From assembly GCA_006176705.1 (NCBI GenBank), contig QRFJ01000764.1:62001-126000 (forward strand): a stretch of DNA of 64,000 bases. The letters are read 5' to 3'. The notes under the pieces are model-generated. The model saw only the letters and a list, made by a program, of their open reading frames with translations. It was not told the origin of the DNA and searched no databases. Source of the DNA: Cocos nucifera (lineage: Eukaryota; Streptophyta; Magnoliopsida; Arecales; Arecaceae). The position numbers and the translations under genes were made by a program. Of this stretch, positions 22,259 through 33,803 are shown piece by piece (within the stretch, counting starts at the first letter, position 1; every line of letters begins with the position of its first letter).

Positions 22259-24547
22259 TGAAAGGAAAAATCAGATTTTTTGGATCAGGTTCGTTCAAAT
22301 CTGATTGGATCGAGAGGTATATTTTAAAAATTTTTTCTTAGATTCAAATTAGATCTGACACTTTTCAGATCTAATTTTATGATCTAATAAATAAAATAAT
22401 TAAATTAAATTAAATCTAAATTAATGTTACCTTGTTTGCTGGATAATCCGATTATCCTTTGATGATCCTGCTGATTGCCTGAGGTTCTAGATCTCGCCAT
22501 GCAAGCACCTGACCTCTATCGATATCCACTCAGGTTGGATCTAGATATCTTCTCCTTCTTTATCACGTCTCTAAAAATCAGATCTGAATCTGATTTGGAG
22601 GATCTTCGAAACTCCTTTCGAAGATCTGCTATCATCTCTACAGCAGTCCTACCTTCTTCCTTTTCTCGTCAGCCTTTTCTTGCCTGGATCGCACCAAACT
22701 GAAGCTCAACTTTCCTTGGGTGTGGAGAGGAGAGAGAGGATCAAAAGATGGCATAGAGGAGGGAGAGGGGCAGCCTTAGGACATGGCTAGGAAAAGCTCT
22801 CTTAAAGTGGGGCACAGATAGGGGTTATTTATAGACCCTGCTGCGCCATGCAGTGCCACATCATCTCGACCAATCGCACTGCTTCGTGCAATCAGATCTA
22901 AATCTGATTGATGGGATAATATTACTTGATCCAATCAAATGAGAGCCCCACTGATTCATTCTTAGATGGTGCCTAAGACTGGTCAAAGTCTATGGCTAGG
23001 GGTCTTCTAAGATGAATCCAAGAAGCAATCTGGAGTCCCATCCGCTTGGGACTCCAGGCATCCCTATCCATGGGCGCATGCCATCCTAGGTGTGCGCTCC
23101 CTCCTTTCCAAAATCTAGTAAGGGGACAAGCCCCTATCTGCACTCCAATAAGTGCATGACACATGGACAGATGTCCAAGGGTCAAAGGTCAATGTTTGAC
23201 CAAAGTCAAAGGATAAGAATTAGTAGGTGATGGAAAATGGTAGGTGTTGTCTCAAATTTATCTCATAAATTAAGATAATCTTTTTTTAACCTAGACAAGC
23301 TCTAGTCAGATCAGGTAAATATACTTGAGTGAGCACAAACACATTTGGCTCAATCGAGACAACTTTTAATGATAATAGAAGGAGAATGTTAGGCTCAATT
23401 ATGTGTTAGCATGATTTCCTTCAACCTAATTGAATCTAATTCAAATCAATTGAACTGGGTTAGTCCAATTGATGATATCTAGATCCAAATCCTTGTTTGT
23501 GTGACCCAGTTAGGTTCAGTTCTATATGGTAATGGGATATGTCATGATCTCCATCATTGACATCATCGAAACTCCTTTCAATGGATCAGAACTCTTCTGA
23601 TTTAGATAATTAGAATGATCGATCATCTAAATCATTCTAATTGCTCTCAAAATTCATCAGTAATACCTAGCAGTATATGGTAGCAACCCATCAAAACTAA
23701 AAATGAAGCTCTTGGTGCAGCTACCTGTGTGATTAAGTTCTTCTATCTTGAGCCCTGATCAGATTAGGGTTAAGGTGAACTCGTCAAACCCTAGCTTTTA
23801 TTATATGATTTAATCATTCGATTCAAGTCCGATGTGAAAACCTTAATAGAAATTCTTTCTTTTATTTCACTCTCTGCCATGGCCATGGGCTTATGAACTT
23901 GATTCTCATGATCATCATAGGATTGCTCCTCAGCCACCGAGGTAGATAGATTCCATCTTGGTGCAATCCAATTCCTACAATGAACATGCTATAGCCAACA
24001 TACAGCTCAAGATTCCGAATCGCTAGGAGACCAAGTCATGGTGTAGTCAAACTATAACACCCTCAAGGTGAACTATCGATGCACCTCAGGTCAAAGAACC
24101 AGACATACCACTATAGCTTCGAGTCAGTCATCGATGCGAAGGTAAACTTCCTTATGACTACTCAAGGTGGTCACGCTCAATGGCCTCGTTCTTTAACGAG
24201 TATCTGTACTCTGGCTCTGGTGTCTCTATACCATAGACTCAAGACTCATCTACTATGAAGAAGCGATTGTATAGTAACCTTCCAGATTAATCACCATCCT
24301 CATGATGATCCTACGATCAGGAGCCTTTTCTGAGTTAATAAATGAAAATTCATGTCTTAAATTTTTAACTCTTGAAAATATGAATTATCATTACCATTAA
24401 CTCAAGGGATGTATCACAGACACTAAATACACATTTGTGATAGAAAATAATTTATTTTATTATTTGTAGTCAAAATTATAATTTTACCCCTAGAAGTGTA
24501 TTATAAGTGTCAGCCAATTCTGGCTTTTAGGGCATACATGTCTAACA
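22259..24547 (-). repeat. 3' LTR of A1
   Basis: A 2289-bp LTR starts TGAAAGGAAAAATCAG and ends ACATGTCTAACA. It is followed by AACTCCCACTTG, the complement of the polypurine tract. It belongs to a sub-type shared with 50009-52283 and distinct from the A2 and solo LTRs, for example in the segment around 22650-23100. Confidence 0.94.
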
Positions 24548-24776
24548 AACTCCCACTTGACCTAAAGCCAATTGGCTACAAATCTAAGTCCCATCTTCTT
24601 AAGATGGGCTTCGATCTTCTACTGGCCCAACAGCTTTGTAAGCAAGTCCGCCGCATTGTCTGTGGAGTCGACTCTCTTGTCCTCGACGTAACCCTTCTCG
24701 AGATAATCACGGATGAGGTGGTATCATCGTTCGATGTGCTCGGATTTCTAGTGAGATCTCGGCTTCTTAGCAAGGG
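24548..24776 (-). pseudogene. A1 RNase H C-terminal end, frameshifted
   Basis: Frames on the minus strand continue the RNase H of 24777-25721 after a frameshift near 24780. The region matches the end of the A2 RNase H (44110-44390), including the segment before the polypurine tract. The plus-strand open frame 24496-25137 is the antisense shadow. Confidence 0.75.
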
Positions 24777-25721
24777 CTATGGCACCATTATTGTCATAGT
24801 ACAGAGGAATGGCATTACTCCGATCTCTGTAGCAAACTTCTTATACCAGAATGCCTTCTTTGCAGCTTCTGATGCAGCGATGTATTCTGCTTCCATGGTG
24901 GAATCTGCTATCACTGTCTGCTTAGAACTTTTCCAACTGACAGCTCCACCATTACACACAAACAGACTTTCAGATGTTGGCTTTCGATCATCTACATCGG
25001 ACATAAAATTTGAGTCTGTATACCTCTGGACTTGGAGTTCTCCATTACCAAAGACTAACAAGATATCCTTAGTTCTTCTCAAGTACTTAAGGATACATTT
25101 TACAGAAGTCCAGTGTTCTTCACCTGAATTCGACTGATATCTACTCGTGACACTCACAGTATGGGCTGTATCAGGTCGTGTACATAACATGGCATACATG
25201 AGGCTCCCTATTGCTGAAGCATAAGGGATCTTGCTCATGCATTCTATTTCCTTAGGTGTGCTAGGGCACATCTTCTTGGAATGATGAATGCCATGTCTAA
25301 GGGGTACGAAACCCCTCTTAGAATTTTTCATGCTAAACTTCTTTAGCACTTTCTCTATGTATATTTTCTGTGAAAGTCCTAGCATCCTATTCGATCTATC
25401 TCTATAGACCTTAATTCCTAGAATAAAGGATGCTTCTCCAAGGTCTTTCATGGAGAATTCTTTAGATAACCACATTTTAACTATGGTAAACATGGGAATA
25501 TCATTTTCAATAAGAAGGATGTCATCCATGTACAATACGAGGAAGACAGCAACGCTCCCACTGACCTTTTTGAAGACATATGGCTCCTCCTCATTTTTGA
25601 TGAAATTAAATAATTTTATTACATCATTAAAATGAGTATTCCAACTCCGAGATGCTTGCTTAAGTCCATATATGGATCTTTGCAGCTTGCATACCTTGTG
25701 ATCATCATCATCGGATGTCAA
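24777..25721 (-). pseudogene. A1 reverse transcriptase (C-terminal part) and RNase H
   Basis: This is an open frame of about 314 codons. It begins in the reverse transcriptase thumb-side motif VCKLQRSIYGLKQASRSW and has the catalytic LYMDDILLI (codons at 25521-25532). It then carries the connection SMKDLGEASFILGIK and MYAMLCTRPD, and the RNase H motifs YTDSNF and MEAEYIAASEAA. The frame is lost before the last RNase H motif (YCDNNGTIALAKEP in A2). These domains would copy element RNA into DNA and degrade the template in virus-like particles. The upstream part of the reverse transcriptase is out of frame or stopped, so the protein cannot be complete. Confidence 0.88.
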
Positions 25722-25874
25722 ACCTAGCAGCTATTCCCTATAGATATCTTTCTCAAGATATTCATTTAAGAATGTCATTTTCACGTCCATTTGTCAGATT
25801 TCATAATCGAAATACACTGCAACAGCAAGCAATGTGCGGATGGATTTATGCATAGCTACTGGTGAAAGGGTATC

Positions 25875-26273
25875 CTAATAGTCAATGCCTTCATGCTGAC
25901 TATAATCTTTTACCACTAATCTAGCCTTGAATGTCTCCACATTCCCATCTACATCAATCTTTCTCTTGTAGATCCATTTACATCCAATAGGTACTATACC
26001 TTCTAGTGGATCTACCAAGGTCCAGACTTGGTTTGAGTGCATCGAGTCAATTTCTGACTTCATTGCCTCTAACCATTTCTCGAAGTCGATATCCGATATT
26101 GCCTCATTATAGGTTTTGAGATCATCACCATGAACTCCATTACCTATAAGGAACATTTTTTCTACTTCCTCTGAAATAGGACCTAAGTACCTCTTAGGGG
26201 GATGGAAAATCCTTTTCGATCTATGAGGTGGAGGAGGTAGTAAATGGACTGGCTCAACTTGATTTGGTTCCAT
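25875..26273 (-). pseudogene. A1 linker and N-terminal reverse transcriptase
   Basis: The 132-codon frame holds the proline-rich linker after integrase (LLPPPPHRSKR) and the copia reverse transcriptase entry motifs WTLVDPLEG, IGCKWIYKRK and KARLVVKDYSQ. It then stops before the first catalytic aspartate motif. The missing AFLNGYLE-type block lies at 25722-25874 in broken frame. It matches 40528-40910 of A2. Confidence 0.85.
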
Positions 26274-26794
26274 TAGGTCCTTAGCTTGTTGCTCTTATGA
26301 GACTTTCTCATCGAGCTTGATTTGCTTTCCAATGCCGCCATCTTGAATAAACTATTTTTCAAGAAAAATGGCATGTCGACTCGTAATCACATTGTGATCT
26401 TCTGGAATGTAGAAATAATATCCTAATGACTCTTTAGGATATCCTATAAATCGAGCTTCGAAGGACTTAAAGTCTAACTTGTCCACTTGTTGTGTTTTGA
26501 CATGAATCGGACAACCTCAAATTCTAAGATGACTCAGACTTGGTTTCTTACCATGCTATATCTCATACGGTATGGTAGAAATGATTTTAGAGGGAACCCT
26601 ATTTAGTAAGTATATTGCAGTTAACAAACAGTATCCCCAAAAATAATCAGGGAGGTCTGTGAAGCTCATCATGGATCAGACCATATCTAATAGGGTCCGA
26701 TTCCTCTGTTCTGAAACTCCATTGGGTTGAGGTATTTCTGATGGAGTCCATTAAGAGACTATGCTATTTTTCTTAAGATAGTTCAAAAATTTTC
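26274..26794 (-). pseudogene. A1 integrase C-terminal part, interrupted by A2
   Basis: With stops, the minus strand reads the end of integrase. It includes a segment like GKKPSLSHLRIWGCP of A2 (around 26520-26570) and the following ARFIGYPKESLGYYFY region near 26400-26460. It ends at the A2 insertion; the upstream half of integrase is at 46432-46860. Confidence 0.8.
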
Positions 26795-28253
26795 TGTTAG
26801 ATATATGTGCCCCAGAAGCCAGAATTGGCTGACACTTGTAATACACTTCTAGGGGCAAAATTATAATTTTGACTGTAATCAATAGAATAGATTATTTTCT
26901 ATCACATATGTGTATTTAGTGTCTATGATTCATCCCTTGGGTTAATAGTAATGATAATTCTTATTTTCAAGAGTTAAAAATTTAAGACATGAATTTTCAT
27001 TTATTAACTCATAAAAGGCTCCTGATCGTAGCTTCATCATGAGGATGGTGATTGACTCGGAAGGTTAGTATACAATCACTTCTTCATAGTAGATGAATCT
27101 TGAGTCTATGGTGTAGAGACACCGAAGCCAGAGTATAGATACTCGTTAGAGAATGAGGGCACTGAGCGTGACCACCTCGAGTAGTCATAAGAAAGTCTAC
27201 CTTCTCGTCGATGACTGACTCGAAGCTATAGTAGTGTGTCTGGTTCTTTGACCTGAGGTGCATCGATAGTTCACCTTGAGGGTGTTATAGTTTGACTACA
27301 CCATGACTCAATCTCCTAGCGATTCAGAACCCTGAGCTGTATGTTGGCTATAGCATGTTCATTGTAGGAATTAGATTGCACCAAGATGGAATCTATCTAC
27401 CTCAGTGGATGAGGAGCAGCCCTATGATGATCATGAGAATCAAGTCCAGAAGCCTATGGCCATGGTAGAGTGAAATAATAGAAAGAGTTTCTATTTAGGA
27501 TTTCACATCGGACTTGAATCGAATGATTACATCATATGACAGAAACTAGGGTTTGATGAGTTCACCTAAACCCTAATCTGATCGGGGCTCAAGATAGAAG
27601 AACTTAATCACATAGGTAGCTACACCAAGAGGTTCGCATTCAGCTCTGATGGGTTGCCACCATATACTGCTAGGTGTCACTGGTGGATTTTGGGAGCAAT
27701 TAGAATGATTTAGATGATCGATCATTCTAGCTGTTCGAATCAGAAGAGTTCTGATCCACCGAAAGGAGTTTTGATGATGTCGATGATAGAGATCATGACA
27801 TATCCCATTACCATATAGAACTAAACCTAACTGGGTCACACAAACAAGAGTTTGAATTTGGTGATCATCAATTGAACTGATCCAGTTCAATTGATCTAAA
27901 TGAGATTCAATTAGGTTCAAGAAAATCGTGCTAGCACTCGATTGAACCTAACATTCTTCTTTTACTATCATAAATAGTTGTCCTGACTGAGCCAAAGGAG
28001 TTTGTGCTCGATCAGAGGCCTTCACTTGGTCTGACTAGAGTCTGTCTAGATTAGAAAAGGGTTGTCTTATTTTTTAAGACAATATCTACCATTTTTGGTC
28101 ACCTACCATTTCTCATCCTTTGACTTTGGTCAAAAGTTGACCTTTGACTGGTCAAATGTTGACCATTGATACTTTGACTTCTGTCCACATGTCACGCATA
28201 TATTGGAGAGCTGGTGGAGGGCTTGTCCCCCTGCCAAAAGCTGGCAAGGAGGA

Positions 28254-28281
28254 GGGCGCACGCCAAGGGTGGCGTGCGCCC
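28254..28281 (+). other. GC-rich LTR hairpin, perfect 12-bp stem
   Basis: The arms GGGCGCACGCCA and TGGCGTGCGCCC pair completely around the loop AGGG. The same position folds in other A LTRs. Confidence 0.8.
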
Positions 28282-28297
28282 AAGCAGGAGGCACCTA

Positions 28298-28322
28298 GGA
28301 GTCCCTGTTGGATAGGGACTCC
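28298..28322 (+). other. Second LTR hairpin, 9-bp stem
   Basis: GGAGTCCCT (28298-28306) and AGGGACTCC (28314-28322) are perfect inverted repeats with a 7-base loop, 16 bp after the first hairpin. Similar pairs occur at 45651-45675 and, in reverse, near 7975-7999. Confidence 0.75.
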
Positions 28323-28493
28323 ATCTCCTTTTTGGATTTCGATTAGACTCCTCTTAAGTACCAACTTTGACTGGTCTTAGGCATCATCTGAGGATGAATC
28401 CAAGGGACTCTATTTTCATCAATTAGATTTAGATCTGATTTCGCAAAGGGTTGTGATTGGTTGGGATGTAGAGGAGTTAGATCACACATAGTC

Positions 28494-28502
28494 TATAAAT
28501 AA
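28494..28502 (+). promoter_or_regulatory. TATA box of the A2 5' LTR
   Basis: TATAAATAA lies about 590 bp before the LTR end. It is the likely core promoter for full-length A2 RNA. Confidence 0.7.
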
Positions 28503-29083
28503 GACCCTGCGCCCAACTCAAGAAAAGTAATGAAAGAACACAATTCCCACACCCCAAGGGTGCCTCTCTCTTCCTCCTCCATGCCAAGTCCATCTTCTCC
28601 CTCTCCTCTCCATGTCTCAAAGTTGGTTTGGAATCTAAGTTGGTGCAAATCTAGTCTAGAGAAAGGTGACAGAAAGCTAGAAGGCTGCGCTGCTGCAAAG
28701 GACAAACTGGCTGATCTTCGAAAGCTATTTTGAAGATCCTCCAAATTAGATTCAGATCTAATTTTTGGAGACATGATAGAAAAGAAGAGGATCTCAAGAT
28801 CTAGTCTGAGTGGATACCGATAGAGGTCAGGCACTTGCTTGGCTAGATCTAGAACCTTCCGCTGCTTACAGGATCATCAAAGGGTAATAGGATTACCCTA
28901 TATTAAGGTAAATTAAATTTGATTTAATTTATCTATATTTTATTTTAATTATTAAAATAATAAAAATTAGATCTGAAATATCTCAGATCTAATTTAGATC
29001 AAAGAGAAAAGTTTTTGAAATATATCTCTTGATCCGACAAATTTGAACGAACTTGGTCCAGAAAATTAGGATTTTCCTTCAAT

Positions 29084-29096
29084 TGGTATCAGAGCC
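29084..29096 (+). other. Primer binding site of A2
   Basis: TGGTATCAGAGCC begins two bases after the 5' LTR and is a perfect match to the usual initiator methionine tRNA primer site. Confidence 0.95.
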
Positions 29097-30925
29097 AAGG
29101 TTCTAAAGTGTTTAGATCTGATTTTAAATTTATTCTAATTAGAAAATAAGTGATTTTAGATGTCACATGAGATGTGATCAGATCTAAAATCAGAAAGATT
29201 AAAATTAAATGATTTGGATCTAAGATTAGAAAATATGCATGACTAGTTCTAAAATAGAATAGTTCTATAGAATAGTCTTGCATGTTTACAATTTAATTTG
29301 ATTAAATCATATTTTAGTTCTATTTATTTACTATTTTTTGATATTATAATTATTATAATAATATCTAAAAAATGGTAAATAAAAATTATTTATTTTTAAA
29401 CATCATATGAGATATGATTGATGCATGTCTAAACTAGTTGTAGAATAGTTCTACATAGTTGTCTAGATTAGAAGTTTATTTTGATAAGATCAATTTAAAT
29501 CTAATTTTTTAGATTATTATGAGATAATTTAGATCTGAAAATATGCATGATTCGATACATGAGATGTATGCAAAATATGCCATGATTAGATCTAATTTGT
29601 ATATGAGATATATGATATAGATCTAAAACTATTTTATAGTATTACATGTTCCTGATTAAGGCGTTCCTCTTAGCCGTCCGATCATAAGAATGAAGAAGGT
29701 TTAAAGGCCCTCTCCTCCCATCCGATGGAGTGTTCTTATGATGTGTAGGGGTGCTGCGCGTTCGTCCTTAATCAGAAATCCAAAACTTACTTTCTGCAAA
29801 ATCCTAGATCCTGAAATCCTAGGATTTATTGTGCATATTTTGTTTATGAACCCTACTTAATTAAAAATTAAGATTATGAAATATTAATTAGGTCTAAAAT
29901 TAAGAATTTCAGATCTAAGACATATTCATAATACTGGGTTCGGGCTTGGGTAGCTCAATTAGGTCTAAGCGGTTGATCAAACCGAATCAAGAGTTGGTTA
30001 GATGGGATCAACAATGCTTAAATTGACCAGCCTAATAGGATTAAGTCTGGGTCAAGATCGAGTCACGATCAAGCAAGACCTAATTAGGCTCAGAGGTCTG
30101 GATTGTAGGCTAACCCAATTGGTTCTGGCTCAACAATTTGGTGTCTAAGGTAAGTTTGGCACATACGACCGATTGATTTTTAATTAGGAGCTACTCGACC
30201 TGAATGCATTCTTGTATGAGTTAATGGCATATCCCTTCCATCGATCTCACTTACCTGGCCATATCTGTTGACTCAGTTCTGATTTGAGGTGGTCAATAAT
30301 CCGAGCTAACCCATGCCACTAGGTTAGTCATAATTGTTATGACTATGACAAGTCTAGTTTAATGAGACCTGAATCAATTCTCCCTAAGAAAAGATTAATT
30401 CTGAGGTCTTCCACCATTGTAGATGTGCGGGCCCTTTGCGGGGTTGATTATTTTTGGCTAAATATAGTGGCTCAATTGCACCAAAAAGATGCAACCATTT
30501 TTATTAGGCATTGGATACTATGGGCTGGAGGATGAGTTGGACTCAATATTTTGGATATGGTGAGAGACTCAATTAATAATCTAGTCTATGCAAATGGTGG
30601 GTCTAACTTAACTAAGGAGTGGATCAATATTCTGGATCCGATGAGATTCATGAATTAGAGACCAAGTTTGGGTGCACCATGATTAGAGAATCATTGAACA
30701 AGAGTTGTTCACTCATTGGCTAACCCATCACCAATAACTGTTAGGTGAGGTGATGAGTCAGTTGGTGAGACCGCACCACCTACTAGAAATCATTAATCAT
30801 GGAGATTTTTGCATCTCTACAGAGGGAGTGTAGTGATCCGAGAAAATAGTGAAAGCTAATTTATTTAAAAATAAAATCTCTAAATAAATTGGTTAAGTCA
30901 TAATTACGATATCTAACTAGAATCT
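29097..30925 (+). other. Long untranslated leader of A2
   Basis: About 1.83 kb lies between the primer site and the gag frame. It has a two-stem foldable block at 29652-29775. It also has a strong splice-donor consensus, AAG followed by GTAAGT, with GT at 30150-30151. The segment 30140-30330 is related to the C-family leader. The frame just before gag contains CTCTATAG at 30932-30939, a possible acceptor. No protein is recognised in it. Confidence 0.75.
29652..29775 (+). other. Two-stem leader structure (A2)
   Basis: The outer arms CTGATTAAGG (29652-29661) and CCTTAATCAG (29766-29775) pair perfectly. The inner arms ATCATAAGAA (29681-29690) and TTCTTATGAT (29733-29742) also pair perfectly. 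The A1 copy at 49322-49446 keeps both stems and changes one outer pair on both sides. Confidence 0.8.
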
Positions 30926-31949
30926 TTGACTCTCTATAGGAAAATATCTGCGTCCAATCCATTAGCACGTATCCTGGACACACATAGACTGACCAGATCT
31001 AATTATAAAGATTGGCTCAGAAACTACAAAATCATTTTGGGTTCCAAAAAGTTAACCCATGTATTGGAGCAGGACCCTCCCACCTTACCAGCCTATCCAT
31101 CCGCTGAACAGAGAGCGTCTCTAGATAAATGGATAGATGAAGATAATAAGGCCAGATATTATATGTTGGGCTCGATGTCTGATGAGCTCCAACACTAACA
31201 TGAAAATATCGGGACTGCTCGTCAAATGTTGGCTCACCTGCAAGAGATGTTTGGTGAACAGAGTCGCCCAGCCAAGTATCAAGTCATGAAATGACTTTTT
31301 AAGGCTAAGATGCATGATGGGCAGTCAGTCCAAGATCACTGTCTGATGATGATCAAGGACTTTGGAAGAGCTTGAGAAGCTCGGTGTGAAGTTTGACTTG
31401 AATCTGTAGAACGATGTTATTCTGCAATCCTTGACTGATGCATATGGGCAATTCATCATGAATTACCACATGCATAAACTTCAAAATTCCTTGGCCGAAT
31501 TAATGAACATGCTGGTCACCACTGAGCTTTCTATGAAAGGTTCTAAAGGCTCAGTTCTTGCTATGGAACGGACTTCTTCCAAAAGAAAGTCTTCTTGGAA
31601 AGAAAAAAAAGTCTGCGAAAAAGCAGAAGGTGGAAGGAGGAAAAGAAGAAGAAGGCAGAGTCGAAGAAGAAGGCCGCTGTCAAAGAAAAGTGTTTTCATT
31701 ACAACAGCGATGGCCACTTGGAAGCAGAACTGCCCTACTTACCTGGCCACCCTGAAGAATAAGAAGGAAGGTCCTTCTGGAGGTATGCTCGTTATTGAGT
31801 CTAACCTTATGATTTCTTCTGCATCCAGTTGGGTGCTTGACTCTGGTTCTAGTGCTCATCTATGCACTTTCATGCAGGATCTTGAGGATAGCAGGAGGCT
31901 GAGGGATGGAGACATGATCCTATGCATATCAAAAATGGAGAAAGAGTTA
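30926..31949 (+). pseudogene. A2 gag, left copy, ending in the gap
   Basis: The frame opens with a TTG codon and no ATG is present. The N-terminal gag region (30926-31198) is recognisable by alignment with A1 gag (48044 downwards), with a motif like TRSNYKDWL. It is broken by a stop near 31196 (CACTAACATG) and a frameshift near 31290-31370. A second frame (31431 on) covers the basic region and a zinc-knuckle remnant, then runs into the protease start, WVLDSGSSAHLC, in frame. Compared with 38520-39254 it has many G-to-A and C-to-T changes. Gag would build the virus-like particle. The sequence is cut by the N gap. Confidence 0.85.
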
Positions 31950-31974
31950 NNNNNNNNNNNNNNNNNNNNNNNNN
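31950..31974. other. Assembly gap of 25 N
   Basis: Exactly 25 undetermined bases separate the protease start from a reverse-oriented LTR. A fixed 25-N gap is typical of automated gap filling with long reads. The sequence to its right is unusually rich in small indels. Confidence 0.97.
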
Positions 31975-33218
31975 AGCGCTCCTGCTTGGGCGCACGCCAC
32001 CCTTAGCTTCAGCGCACTCCTCCTTGCCAAGCTTCTAGCAGGGGATTAGCCCCCACCCCCCCCCCCCACAAGCTCTCTAATAGGTGCATGGACATGTGGA
32101 CCATAAGTCCAAAGTGTCAATGGTCACATTTGATGCAGCAAAGGTTAACTATTGACCAAAGTAAAGGATGAGGAAAACTGTTATGATGACCAAAAAATTT
32201 GCAGGTATGTTTACCAAATAAGACAATATTGGTGGAATGATCGATCATCTCTATGGACTTTATGGTCTTCTGATTCAGAACATTGGAATGATCGATCATC
32301 TAAATATTCTAATTGCTTCCCAAAATCCACTCAGTGACACCTAGCAGTATATGAGGCAACCCATCAGAGCCAATGCAAACCTCTTGGTGCAGCTACCTAT
32401 GATAAGTTCTTTCTATCTTGAGCCCTCCGATCAGATTTAGGGTTAAGGTGAATTGTCAAACCCTGTTTGCTGTCATATGATGTTAATCATTCGATTCAAT
32501 TCGATGTGAAAACCTAAATAGAAACTTTTTCTGTTATTTCATCTTTGCCATGGCCATGGGCTTCTAGACTTGATTCTCATGATCATCATAGGCTGCTCCT
32601 CTCTACCACCGAGGTAGATAGATTCCATCTTGGTGCTATCCAGTTCCTATAATGAAACATGCTATAGCCAACGATACACGCTCAGGATTTGAATCGTAGG
32701 AGACCAAGTTATGGTATAGTCAAGCTAATAACACCCTCAAGGTGAACTATACGATGCACCTCAGGTCAAAGAAACCAGACACATCACACAGCATCGAGTC
32801 AGTGCATCGATGAGAAGGTAGAACTCCTTAAATACTCGAGTGGTCACGCTCAGTCCCTCATTCTCTAACGGAGTACCTTACTCTCAGCTCGGTGTCTCCT
32901 ACACCATAGACTCAAGATCATCTACTAAAGAAGAAGCGATTGTACACTAACCTTCTGGATCAATCACCATCCTTGGATGATCCTATGGTCAGGAGCACTT
33001 TTATGAGTTAATAATGACATTCATGTCTTAAATTTTCAACTCTCGAAAATATGAATTATCATTATCATTAACTCAAAAGATGTATCACAGACACTAAATA
33101 CACATATGTGATAGAAACTAATCCATTTTATTGATTATAGTCAAAATTATAATTTTGCCCCTAGAAGTGTATTACAACTGTCAGCCAATTCCGGCTTCTA
33201 GGGCACATATATCTAACA
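31975..33218 (-). repeat. Partial A LTR in the inverted stretch
   Basis: It matches the A LTR in reverse from the GC-rich hairpin to the terminal ATATCTAACA. It shares with 44411-45648 a specific deletion with filler: two GATCGATCATTCCA-like blocks separated by a CATAAGTCC-type bridge (32230-32300 here, 45345-45415 there). Many one-base gains and losses occur, for example a run of 13 C near 32055. Confidence 0.85.
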
Positions 33219-33232
33219 ATCTCCCACTTGTC

Positions 33233-33798
33233 CTAAAGCCAATTGGCTACAAGTCTAAGTCCCATCTTCTCAAGGTGAGCTTCGATCTTTTGTTTTCCCA
33301 ATGGCTTTGTAAGTGGGTTTGCCGCATTGTCTGTGGAATTGACTCTCTTGACCTCAACATAATCCTTCTCGAGGTAATTGCGGATGATGTGGTATCGCCG
33401 CTCAATGTGCTTAGATTTCTGATGAGATCTTGGCTCCTTAGCAAGGGCTATGGTGCCATTATTGTCACAGTACAGAGGAATGGCATCTGATGGCATTACT
33501 CCGATTCTGACCGCAAAACTTCTTATACCAGAATGCTTCCTTCGCAGCCTCTGATGCTGCGATATATTCTGCTTCCATGATGAAATCTGCTATCATGGTT
33601 TGCTTGAAACTCTTCCAGTTGATAGCACCATCATTGCACACAAACAGACTTTCAGATGTTGACTTTCGATTATCTACATCAGACATGAAATCCGAGTCTG
33701 TGTACCTTGGACTTGGAGTTCTCCGTTACCAAAGACCAACATCATATCCTTAGTTCTTCTTAAGTACTTAAGGATACATTTCACAGAAGTCAGTGGTT
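33233..33798 (-). pseudogene. RNase H end of pol in the inverted stretch
   Basis: The minus strand encodes the copia RNase H end with MEAEYIAASEAAKEAF, YCDNNGTIALAKEP and HIERRYHIIRNYLE. A frameshift near 33495-33510 joins 33465-33686 and 33233-33496. It is almost identical to 43822-44390 in reverse orientation. Confidence 0.85.
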
Positions 33799-33803
33799 CT
33801 TCA

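Larger units (their letters stand above)
26795..29081 (+). repeat. 5' LTR of A2
   Basis: A 2287-bp LTR starts TGTTAGATATATGTGCCC and ends TTTTCCTTCA. It holds the TTGAC cluster (28119-28180), the perfect GC-rich hairpin (28254-28281), a second hairpin (28298-28322) and a TATA box (28494-28502). The 115-codon open frame on the minus strand (27573-27920) is antisense and is not considered a gene. Confidence 0.95.

Noticed and set aside
24496..25137. A 213-codon plus-strand open frame
   Set aside because: It is the antisense shadow of the A1 RNase H and reverse transcriptase, whose motifs lie on the minus strand.
29652..29775. A host non-coding RNA or miniature inverted-repeat element in the A leader
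   Set aside because: There is no target duplication around it, and the same block is in the same leader position in A1, so it belongs to the element.
32050..32068. A long C run as a real feature
   Set aside because: It lies in the error-rich stretch. The equivalent text in other LTRs has four or five C, so it is probably a sequencing error.
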